Source of the DNA: Phycisphaerales bacterium UBA966
Lineage (GTDB): Bacteria > Planctomycetota > Phycisphaerae > Phycisphaerales > SM1A02
Direction: 5' to 3'
Assembly (NCBI GenBank): GCA_002292895.1
Contig: DBCE01000181.1
Span: 192-22,713 of the forward strand
Length of the DNA: 22,522 nucleotides
The translations under genes and the position numbers were made by a program. The notes beneath the pieces were generated by a model. The model searched no databases, was not told the origin of the DNA, and saw only the letters and a list, made by a program, of their open reading frames with translations. Positions 1 to 7,160 of this stretch are shown here, one piece after another. The stretch's first letter is position 1; every line of letters starts with the position of its first letter.

Positions 1-1841
1 TGAAACTGATTCAAGAGCACCGTCTTCCAGGTGCCATCAAGCGCCACGCGCGTTGCCTCCGCGCCCGCGGCATCGCCGGTCACGCCAGCACGCGCGCACG
101 CCAGCGCTTCGCCAAGACGCAACATGCATTCCGCGCGGCGATTGGCTTCCTTGATCCATGCCTGACTGGTGTAGGTGCCACGGTGCAACTCCAGATAGAG
201 CTCGCCGTCCCAGACCTTGATGTCTTGGCCATTGCGCCACAACACGCGCTGCGCTTGGTGCAAATCCTCGCAGAACGAATGCACACTCTTCTGCTCCACA
301 CGCGGCAGACCATCGCATCGTGCACCAATGTTGGCGCGCTCAATCTGCTCCGCGGTTGGTCCGCCGCCACCATCGCCATAACCGAACGGCTGCAAGTACA
401 TGGGAATGCGCGCGCCGTCCTGTTCCACCAAGTTCTTCACACCGTACTGAAACTCATTGGGCTCGATCGCACTGTTGTAGTTGTGACCAGGCGTGAGGTG
501 CGTGAGAATCTCCGTGCCATCAAGTCCGCGCCAACGGAAGGTGACGTTCGGGAACTTATTCGTCTCGCACCAACTCATCTTGTTGGTGATGAATGTGTCG
601 AGCCCTGCTTGCGCCATGATTTGCGGCAAGCTGGCTGGAAATCCAAACGTATCGGGCAGGTACAAGAATCGCTGCGGTGCGGCGATCCCAAAGCGCGACT
701 CCCAATACGCGCATCCGTGCAGAATCTGCCGTACGAAACTTTCACCTGACGGGCACGTGCAATCCGGTTCAATCCACATGGCACCCGCGGCCTCCCAGCG
801 CCCCTCAGCCACACGCGCGCTGATCTCCGCAAAGAGTTCTGGCGACCGTTCCTCCACCCACGCGTACTGCTGTGCCTGACTGCAAAGAAAGTGGAAATGC
901 GGGAATCGCTCTTGCAAACGCAGTACATTTGCAAACGTGCGCGTGCACTTGCGCTTGGTTTCAGCAATCGGCCACAGCCACGCCGTATCGATGTGCGCAT
1001 GACCGACCGCATCACAGACCACCGGCGTCTGCGCACCGCGGCCCATGAGTAGCGCCGCCAATTCCGGAAACAGCGAAGAACACGCTCCATGCATTGCCAT
1101 CGCATGTGAAGCCTGCGCCGCGCCGCGCACGGGAATGCGCGCCATAAGCGCACGCAAGCCGCGATCCAATTCGTGCGCGCGCGCGTCACTCTCTGGAAGT
1201 GTCAAGAGAATCTTGCGTGCAGCATCAAAGCCTTGCGCAAAGCGCCATACTGCTTCATCCACCACTACTAGTTCGGCTGATTCAAGCCGACCCGGATGTT
1301 CCTCGCGCCACCGCGTCTGTTGCTCCGCATGATCCCACCAGAAAGTGCTGATTCCAAGCGGCAAATTGCAGGCAGCTTCAATGAGGAGGTCCAATTCCAC
1401 GGAACCAGCGTTCGGTGCATCATTCGGCGTATCGCTCACCGCAGTCGGTTTCGCACTCGCCGACGCACCACCTGCCGCCGGCGCACGCTCCCACAAGAAC
1501 GCCAAATCGCGGTACGGGTCGAACCCCTGATGCGGCACGCCATCTTTCCATAACAGCGCCTCCGTCCCAGACGAAAAGCGCAAAGCCACACGCTTACCCG
1601 CCATAGAACGTGGCAACGAGCCGCGCAGTCGGAACCACGCCGTACTCCACACCGGACCCCATCGCCAACCAAGTTTCACTGGTGCATACGTCTGCTCGAA
1701 CGCCACATCCGGCGTCACACGATCCGGCGTCTGCCACACCGCAACATCAAGCGGTGCTCGCTCCGGAAATGCGGCCGGGAGGAGGATCTCGGAAACAAAG
1801 TTCTCGAAACGAATGGCGGCGTATTGCAGGTCGGGTAGCAC
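1..1841 (-). CDS. Alpha-mannosidase, glycoside hydrolase family 38 (partial, C-terminus beyond left edge)
   Basis: An open frame of 613 codons enters from the left edge without a stop. GH38 enzymes are retaining, zinc-dependent alpha-mannosidases of about 1000 residues, so about 40% is missing. Visible signatures: HAHIDTAWLW near residues 281-290 (expected zinc ligands H283 and D285), LPDTFGF near 395-401 (D397, the expected nucleophile), FRWRGLDGTEILTH near 435-448, and ELYLELHRGTYTSQ near 547-560 (H553 a likely zinc ligand). There is no signal peptide, so it should act in the cytoplasm on imported glycan fragments. The frame has no early ATG; a TAG lies six codons upstream of a GTG at 1841, which gives the start V/M-LPDLQYAAIRFENF. 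No Shine-Dalgarno sequence is evident. Residues about 119-148 form an Ala/Ser/Pro-rich insert, unusual for the N-terminal domain. It lies 56 bases after the DUF4142 gene on the same strand and may be the last gene of that operon. Family assignment is firm, exact substrate is not. Confidence 0.92.
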   Translation of the reverse strand, partial: MLPDLQYAAIRFENFVSEILLPAAFPERAPLDVAVWQTPDRVTPDVAFEQTYAPVKLGWRWGPVWSTAWFRLRGSLPRSMAGKRVALRFSSGTEALLWKDGVPHQGFDPYRDLAFLWERAPAAGGASASAKPTAVSDTPNDAPNAGSVELDLLIEAACNLPLGISTFWWDHAEQQTRWREEHPGRLESAELVVVDEAVWRFAQGFDAARKILLTLPESDARAHELDRGLRALMARIPVRGAAQASHAMAMHGACSSLFPELAALLMGRGAQTPVVCDAVGHAHIDTAWLWPIAETKRKCTRTFANVLRLQERFPHFHFLCSQAQQYAWVEERSPELFAEISARVAEGRWEAAGAMWIEPDCTCPSGESFVRQILHGCAYWESRFGIAAPQRFLYLPDTFGFPASLPQIMAQAGLDTFITNKMSWCETNKFPNVTFRWRGLDGTEILTHLTPGHNYNSAIEPNEFQYGVKNLVEQDGARIPMYLQPFGYGDGGGGPTAEQIERANIGARCDGLPRVEQKSVHSFCEDLHQAQRVLWRNGQDIKVWDGELYLELHRGTYTSQAWIKEANRRAECMLRLGEALACARAGVTGDAAGAEATRVALDGTWKTVLLNQF

Positions 1842-1866
1842 GGGTGGAGTCTACGGAACCCGCACC

Positions 1867-1888
1867 GACGGGCGCCCCAGCGCCCGTC
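1867..1888 (-). terminator. GC-rich hairpin between DUF4142 gene and alpha-mannosidase gene
   Basis: A perfect 9-bp inverted repeat (GACGGGCGC / GCGCCCGTC) with a 4-base loop sits just after the DUF4142 stop and about 25 bases before the mannosidase GTG. No T-run follows on either strand, so it is not a classical rho-independent terminator. It may reduce read-through or protect the 3' end of the upstream message. Confidence 0.4.
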
Positions 1889-1897
1889 TACGCCAAG

Positions 1898-2689
1898 TTA
1901 CGGCGCCCCGGCCGGCTTCTTCTGCGCCGGCGGCTTCTTCTGCGCTGGTTTCTTCTTCGCCGCCGCTGCCGCTGCTTCCGCCGCAGCAGCAGCCTTGGCT
2001 TCCTCTGCGGCCTTCAGTTCAGCTGCCTTCTGTTCGGCTGCGAGGCGAATGGCTTCCTTATTCACTTCCGCGTTCAGTGCCTCCGCAAGGCGCGCATGCG
2101 TGCCAATGATCGGCATGGTCTGCACTGCAAACGGCTTGACGGTTGGATCGGTGCAGTTGTCGTACTGCCACCGATACATGGCCAAGACCTTCGGGTTCTC
2201 ATCCGCGATGTAGGCCATGTACGCCTTATCAAACTCATCCCCGCTCAGCGCTTCCAGGCTGGTGACAATCGCCATGTCATCAGCAGCAATCTCTGTGGGC
2301 AATGTGATCTCCTGCGCAACCGCAATCTTCCGGATGAGCACTTGGATCGCCGTGTGGTTGGTCACCATGCGGTGCCCGAAGTCCTTCACGGTTGGCGCAT
2401 CCGCCTTGGCCATTGCCATCGTTCCAAGATTGATCTCCAGCAGGTCCGAAGCCGCCACCGCCTGAACGAATGCTTCCGGTGTCATCGTGTGGTCGGGAGC
2501 CACTGGCGCCGCAGCGGGCGCCGCGGCAGCGGCCGCAGCGGCCGGATCGGCCGCAGGCGCGGCATCGGCAGCCTGCTCCGTCGAATTGCCGGACAGACTG
2601 TTGATCATCTTGCAACCAGGCGCCGTGCAAAGCGCAGCGAGGCCGACAACGACGACAAGGGAGAGAGTGCGTGGAAACATGTATGTCAT
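1898..2689 (-). CDS. DUF4142 domain exported protein with Ala/Lys-rich C-terminal tail
   Basis: With the start used here (ATG at 2689) the product is 263 residues. It begins MTYMFPRTLSLVVVVGL, a hydrophobic export signal ending in CTAPGCKM, which may be a non-ideal lipobox. An Ala/Pro linker follows, then a ferritin-like four-helix DUF4142 domain: F-x-x-A-x-x-x-x-LLEINLG, VKDFGHRMVTNH, ITLP, LSGDEFDKAYM, and a final HARLAEALN. The last 50 residues are Ala/Glu/Lys-rich and end in a duplicated QKKPPAQKKP. The DUF4142 function is not established; members are periplasmic and often stress-associated. An ATG at 2740 overlaps the TonB-dependent receptor stop as TGATG and would add 17 residues; I prefer 2689 because it gives a normal signal peptide, but the overlapping start is a real alternative. 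Either way it is cotranscribed with the receptor, so it probably acts in the same envelope process. Confidence 0.85.
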   Translation of the reverse strand: MTYMFPRTLSLVVVVGLAALCTAPGCKMINSLSGNSTEQAADAAPAADPAAAAAAAAPAAAPVAPDHTMTPEAFVQAVAASDLLEINLGTMAMAKADAPTVKDFGHRMVTNHTAIQVLIRKIAVAQEITLPTEIAADDMAIVTSLEALSGDEFDKAYMAYIADENPKVLAMYRWQYDNCTDPTVKPFAVQTMPIIGTHARLAEALNAEVNKEAIRLAAEQKAAELKAAEEAKAAAAAEAAAAAAKKKPAQKKPPAQKKPAGAP

Positions 2690-2739
2690 TGGAGCGGGTC
2701 CGTTTTCTGATGATAGAGCCGTTTGCGGTGTGGCTTGCA

Positions 2740-5700
2740 TCAGAAGTTCACTTGATAAGTCAGTGCGAAGGAGACAGCGATACCGGCCGAATACGAGGAG
2801 TTCAGGCCGTTGATGCCCTCGGAGGTTCGGTACTCGGTTTGCACATCGGGGTTTGTGAGGTTGCGCGCATTGATGGAGAACTTCAAACCTTCATAGATCT
2901 CTTGCGAGGCGGTGAAATTCAGGGTTCCGTAGCCAATCTGATAGATGGCAGGCGTGAGCAAATTGGTGTGCGGGTTCGCGCCGCTGATCAATGAGTCACC
3001 CTTCATGGTGTAGAAGATTCCCAGCTGCGTGCCCCAATCGTCGTAGTCGTACGTTGCACTGACATTCATCAGGTAATCCGGCGTAGCGGTCATCGGCTGG
3101 CTGTTCTGTTTCACGCCATAGGTAGCCAATGCATCCGAATCTTCCTTGGACAACGTCACCTCTGAAGACATATAAGTGAAGTTGGAACCCAATGCAATGC
3201 CGCGGAAGTTCTCGCCAAACATCGGCTCCAAAGTGACACGCGCCTCAAATTCCGCTCCAAGCAGAGTGCCCTCGGGAAAGTTCAACGCGCTGGTGTATGC
3301 AAATCCTTCAGTGAATCGATTGACATACTGAATCGGATCAGAAATCGTCTTGTAGAACAGCGAACTCGAAATCAGCCAGTTCTCATACGGAGTCCAGTCC
3401 AATCGCAAGTCGTAGTTGTTGAGCGCACTCATCTGCAGCTCCGGATTACCGATGAAGATCGGACCTCCGATGTAGTCATACTGCAGCACCGGCACCAGTT
3501 CATAGAAATTGGGTCGCGCCAACGTCTGCGCAAACGCAGAGCGGAAGATCAAACCTTCCTCCAGAATCCAGTTGCATCCCACCATAGGTAAATAGCGGTT
3601 CGTGGTGAAATCCGCGTCCCAATCATTGACACCAGAGAAGTCACGCAACTGCTGAGTGTCGGTATCAATCCACAACGCATTACTGTCAGGAATCACCGTC
3701 GTGGACATGTGTGTGCCCTCATAACGGAGACCGGTGATGATGTTGAACGTCTCGCTCACCGGCAAATCAATCATTGCGTACGCGGCCCAGATGTCCTGCG
3801 TGCCGTCGTATGAAATGTCGGTTTCCGACTGATAGATCGGATGATCTTGGCTTGGGAACACCGCACTCCACGGCTCATCAAAGGCGCTGGAATATGAGGT
3901 GTTTGGGTCGCCGCCGTTACTAAATGTGTCCTGACGATATGTGCGTGACACCAAATCAAGGAACGAGCCGGTCTTGATGTAGCCCTCGCGATCATCCCAT
4001 TGCATGAATGGCAACTTCACATTGAAGGAGCCTTGTTTGCTCTCTTCTTCGTTCTCATAATTGATGTGTTGAACCCAACCAACAAATGCGTTCTGTGCAG
4101 GCGGATAGGCAATCCATTGCTGCGGATTCACTACGCCCGGTGCAACTTGCACCTCCGGCAACCAATAGGACGCAAACTGCGTCTGGTCGGGCTGGTCCTC
4201 ACGGGCCTTGCTGAGCGCCAATTTCCAGTCCACCGTTGGGACCAGGAGATCGAACACGCCCGACTTTTCGCTGTCCTCACTGTTTGGATCAAGGAAACTG
4301 AGTTTGTGCTGCCCACTGAGAATCACCGATTCCGTGCTCAACTGGCTGTAGTCAAGCGTCTCCAGCCGGTTGTATGGCGCAACATCCGGCTGATCGTGGC
4401 CAACCCCGGTGATGTCATCGGGGTTGTAACCAGGGAAGTAATAGTCCTTACCGCGCGTATCAATCAGGCGAATTGATTGATTCTCTGAGAGCAGTGTGTA
4501 CAAAAACTTCGCGCCAAGCTTGTGCTCATCTGTCTCAATACCAAGGGAGCCCATTCCTCCCCACTGAATTGAGGACGTTCCTTGAGTGACGTCATACAGT
4601 TCGGTCTTGAAATTGTCGCCCGTGCCGTACCGCTCGGGCACGATCGCGGTACCAGGGCCAGCCTGCTCCAAAGAATTCAACTGACCGTTGTCGTAGGCCG
4701 ACGCATCTTGTTCGTAGAAGAAGTTTCCGAACGCGCCAACTTTGACGCCATCATCCACCTCCCATGAATTGCCGAGCGCAGCCTGCCACTTATAGATGAG
4801 GGGCGCTGCGCCTTCCTCGGTCGATGTCGGATTGTCTGGCCAACTCTGGCCGATGAGCTCTTGCTTTGTAGAGAGCACATCGTTGTTCCCCCAGAAGCCA
4901 AGATCGCCGCCCTTGTAATTCAGAAACTCGCCGTCCTTCACCTGCGAATTGAATCCCACCTGCGTCTGCACGCGGAAGTAGAACTCATCTGGGAAGTCCT
5001 TCAGTGAGATGTTGACGGCGCCGCCCGAGGCTTCGCCCTGCTGATCCGGGGTGAAGTTCTTGCTGACCTGAATCCCCTGAATAACTGCACTGGGGAACTG
5101 ATCCAACTTTACGGCGCGCTTATTCGGATCTGCACTGGGTAACCGAATGCCGTCCAACAGCGTAGCCACGTAGCGGTCAGGTAGCCCGCGGATCACCGCG
5201 TATTTGCCATCCTGCAGCGTTGCGCCCGGCACCATGAGCAAGGCCGCCGCCGCATCACCTGCGCCGGAGCGCGAAATCATCTCAACGCCAATAGTGTCGA
5301 GAAGCTGCGGAGCTTCCAAGCGCAAACTAAATTCAATCGGTGGAATGATGACGTACGGCTCAAAGGTTGTGGGGACAACCAGTTCTTGGCGCTCCGGCGC
5401 ATCTTTGCCGAGGTCGACGTCCTGCACGACAAACTCTTCCATGTCCTCAAACTCACCAGCCATGGTGACATCCGCATCCACCAGTTGCCCCGCAGCCACC
5501 GGAACATTTGCCTTGACTTCGCGGGTATATCCATCCTTGGTGATTACCAGCGTGTAAGCGCCCGGTGCAATATTCGGCAAGATGTACGAGCCGTTCTCAC
5601 GCGTGGTCACCTTGGCCTTTAAGCCAAGCACACTCACGGTTGCGCCGCTGATGGGCGCGTTGAACTCCTTGTCGTACACCACTCCGCGAATGGACCCGCC

Positions 5701-5784
5701 GGCCGGTGCCTGCGCCACCGCCAGACTTGTGACGGAGCAAGCCAAGACCACCGAAGCAACTGTAGCCCTACTCAGGTTCACCAT
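2740..5784 (-). CDS. TonB-dependent outer membrane receptor with N-terminal carboxypeptidase-regulatory-like domain
   Basis: The 1014-residue product has a Sec signal peptide (cleavage likely after AVAQA, about residue 26). Residues about 30-108 form a beta-sandwich CarboxypepD_reg-like domain (GSIRGVVYD, PISGATV, GSYILPNIAPGAYTL). A TonB-box-like EEFVV lies at 116-120. The plug, about 160-262, carries GKYAVIRGLPDRYVATLLDG and later GEASGGAVNISLK, the signature of the Oar-like receptors whose plugs read (V/I)RGLxxRY. The rest is a beta-barrel ending in a terminal Phe (SFALTYQVNF), as outer-membrane barrels do. It imports a substrate across the outer membrane using TonB energy. Its ATG overlaps the stop of the upstream TPR gene (ATGGTGA, 7 bases) and lacks a Shine-Dalgarno, suggesting translational coupling. 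Its substrate cannot be read from sequence; the neighbouring secreted beta-helix protein and alpha-mannosidase suggest a polymer or glycan. Confidence 0.94.
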   Translation of the reverse strand: MVNLSRATVASVVLACSVTSLAVAQAPAGGSIRGVVYDKEFNAPISGATVSVLGLKAKVTTRENGSYILPNIAPGAYTLVITKDGYTREVKANVPVAAGQLVDADVTMAGEFEDMEEFVVQDVDLGKDAPERQELVVPTTFEPYVIIPPIEFSLRLEAPQLLDTIGVEMISRSGAGDAAAALLMVPGATLQDGKYAVIRGLPDRYVATLLDGIRLPSADPNKRAVKLDQFPSAVIQGIQVSKNFTPDQQGEASGGAVNISLKDFPDEFYFRVQTQVGFNSQVKDGEFLNYKGGDLGFWGNNDVLSTKQELIGQSWPDNPTSTEEGAAPLIYKWQAALGNSWEVDDGVKVGAFGNFFYEQDASAYDNGQLNSLEQAGPGTAIVPERYGTGDNFKTELYDVTQGTSSIQWGGMGSLGIETDEHKLGAKFLYTLLSENQSIRLIDTRGKDYYFPGYNPDDITGVGHDQPDVAPYNRLETLDYSQLSTESVILSGQHKLSFLDPNSEDSEKSGVFDLLVPTVDWKLALSKAREDQPDQTQFASYWLPEVQVAPGVVNPQQWIAYPPAQNAFVGWVQHINYENEEESKQGSFNVKLPFMQWDDREGYIKTGSFLDLVSRTYRQDTFSNGGDPNTSYSSAFDEPWSAVFPSQDHPIYQSETDISYDGTQDIWAAYAMIDLPVSETFNIITGLRYEGTHMSTTVIPDSNALWIDTDTQQLRDFSGVNDWDADFTTNRYLPMVGCNWILEEGLIFRSAFAQTLARPNFYELVPVLQYDYIGGPIFIGNPELQMSALNNYDLRLDWTPYENWLISSSLFYKTISDPIQYVNRFTEGFAYTSALNFPEGTLLGAEFEARVTLEPMFGENFRGIALGSNFTYMSSEVTLSKEDSDALATYGVKQNSQPMTATPDYLMNVSATYDYDDWGTQLGIFYTMKGDSLISGANPHTNLLTPAIYQIGYGTLNFTASQEIYEGLKFSINARNLTNPDVQTEYRTSEGINGLNSSYSAGIAVSFALTYQVNF

Positions 5785-7058
5785 GGATCTGCCAGGCCGG
5801 CCCGTATGTTTTCGATGCGGAGTAGTAGCTCCGGGGGAGGCATAAAGCCTGACACGGCCATCGAAACACAGGTGGCTGACAGATCTTCTGCACGGGGGCG
5901 CGCGTTCGGGTTGATCGCCCCAGCATCAAGCGCGGCCGCATAGCAGCGGCCCACATCATTGGTATCACCGAGCAATTGGTACCCCTCGGCAAGTGACCGC
6001 CAAGAGGCGGCGCGAAGGAAATTCTCAATGGTTTCAGCGCGCGGCTCGAATTCGGCGCGCAACCGCCGCAACTCGGCACGAGCTGCGGCCGTATCACCCA
6101 TGCGGATTCGAGCTTTGACCACAACTACCCCAAGCGGGGCGGTGTCTTCGGGCAGAAACACCGTCGCTCGGAACAATTCCCCGGCTCGGTCGAGTTGCAG
6201 CGATGCCAATTCCTTATAGCCGTGAGTAAACAGCACGTCGGCCAACTGCACGTTGCACCGTACCTGCAGGTCCCATGGAAGCCCCGGAATCGCCGCACTC
6301 AAGGCCTTCAACGCACGCTCCCGGCGAGGTGCATCATCAACAACCCGATCAATCCACGCCAAGTATCCATCGATCCCGCCGCGAACCAAATCGAAATTCA
6401 TAGTGGCAATGGCCTTATCAAACTGATCGGCCTGCGCGTCGAGTTGTGACTCCGGCAACTTGGCGGTCCGTTCAGCTTCGATGCGACCTCGCTCCACTTG
6501 TAGATCCGGTGCAACCGTCGCATACGCCTTGCCTTCGTCGCCGAGCTTGACATAGATCCGGGCGACCTCCGTTGCCACGAAGTCTTTCCCCCACGTGCTC
6601 TCGCCCACATCCACCAGAAGTGCGCGAGCGGCATACTCACGGGCCTTGTCGATTTGACCAAGCACTGCGTAACGTTGGCCAAGCAACGCAAGGACAATTC
6701 CTTGGCGCCATCCTTGCATTTGGTCAGCGAATTGTGCCGCCTGGTCAAGGAGACCAAGTTCAAGGCACGCCTGCACAACCGACTCTTGAACGCGAGCGCG
6801 ATCCCGCTCGTGCGGATTCATCGGCATTTGCGAGGCAACTGCAAACGCAGTCGTCAGCAGTGACGTACGCGATCTCATGAACTCCGCTGATGGAGGCGAA
6901 ACCGTTGTTCCAGACGCCTGCGCCGTCATCGAAGAATCCGACACTCCAGGTCCCGAGCGATCCTTGGTACTCCCCGAAGAACACGCTGCAGGCAGCGCCG
7001 CAAGGGCAGCAATGGTTAAAGTCGCCACGCTGAGGAATCGGGTGTAGGACATGTTCAT
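5778..7058 (-). CDS. Exported TPR-like protein, putative lipoprotein, coupled to the TonB-dependent receptor
   Basis: The product is 426 residues. The N-terminus MNMSYTRFLSVATLTIAALA is an export signal; it ends ALPAACSSGS, so Cys26 could be lipidated although Pro at -3 is not a standard lipobox. A low-complexity Ser/Thr/Gly linker to about residue 60 follows, then helical repeats from about 85 to 415 (for example GLLDQAAQFADQM, GQRYAVLGQIDKAREYAARAL, RIYVKLGDEGKAYA, GYQLLGDTNDVGRCYAAAL), which look like diverged tetratricopeptide repeats. No catalytic motif is seen. The gene overlaps the receptor start by 7 bases, so the two proteins are probably made in fixed ratio; a role as a periplasmic-side or surface partner of the receptor is an inference. 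The start ATG at 7058 lies just after a strong hairpin (7082-7119). ATG at 7052 is a second possible start. Confidence 0.82.
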   Translation of the reverse strand: MNMSYTRFLSVATLTIAALAALPAACSSGSTKDRSGPGVSDSSMTAQASGTTVSPPSAEFMRSRTSLLTTAFAVASQMPMNPHERDRARVQESVVQACLELGLLDQAAQFADQMQGWRQGIVLALLGQRYAVLGQIDKAREYAARALLVDVGESTWGKDFVATEVARIYVKLGDEGKAYATVAPDLQVERGRIEAERTAKLPESQLDAQADQFDKAIATMNFDLVRGGIDGYLAWIDRVVDDAPRRERALKALSAAIPGLPWDLQVRCNVQLADVLFTHGYKELASLQLDRAGELFRATVFLPEDTAPLGVVVVKARIRMGDTAAARAELRRLRAEFEPRAETIENFLRAASWRSLAEGYQLLGDTNDVGRCYAAALDAGAINPNARPRAEDLSATCVSMAVSGFMPPPELLLRIENIRAGLADPW

Positions 7059-7081
7059 GGATACGGAGTAAAGAAGTCAGA

Positions 7082-7119
7082 GGCGTCTGGTGGAGAGAAA
7101 CTCTCCTCCACCAGACGCC
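7082..7119 (-). terminator. Strong inverted repeat between the beta-helix gene and the TPR lipoprotein gene
   Basis: A perfect 12-bp stem (GGCGTCTGGTGG with its complement), extendable by about four more pairs around a small bulge, sits 42 bases after the beta-helix gene stop and 24 bases before the next start. Reading the minus strand, TCTGACTTCTTT follows: T-rich but not a clean U-run. It could be a partial terminator or a 3'-stabilising element that lets the highly expressed secreted protein gene be made in excess over the receptor genes. Confidence 0.6.
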
Positions 7120-7160
7120 CCTCGATCAAACAATTCTATCGATCACTAAACCCACCCAAC

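Noticed and set aside
183..749. 188-codon plus-strand frame and several minus-strand frames within 37-1672
   Set aside because: All are alternative frames of the GH38 alpha-mannosidase coding region, which has the only frame with conserved motifs.
1610..2710. 366-codon open frame on the plus strand
   Set aside because: Antisense to the DUF4142 gene and the start of the mannosidase; strongly Arg-rich and without family features.
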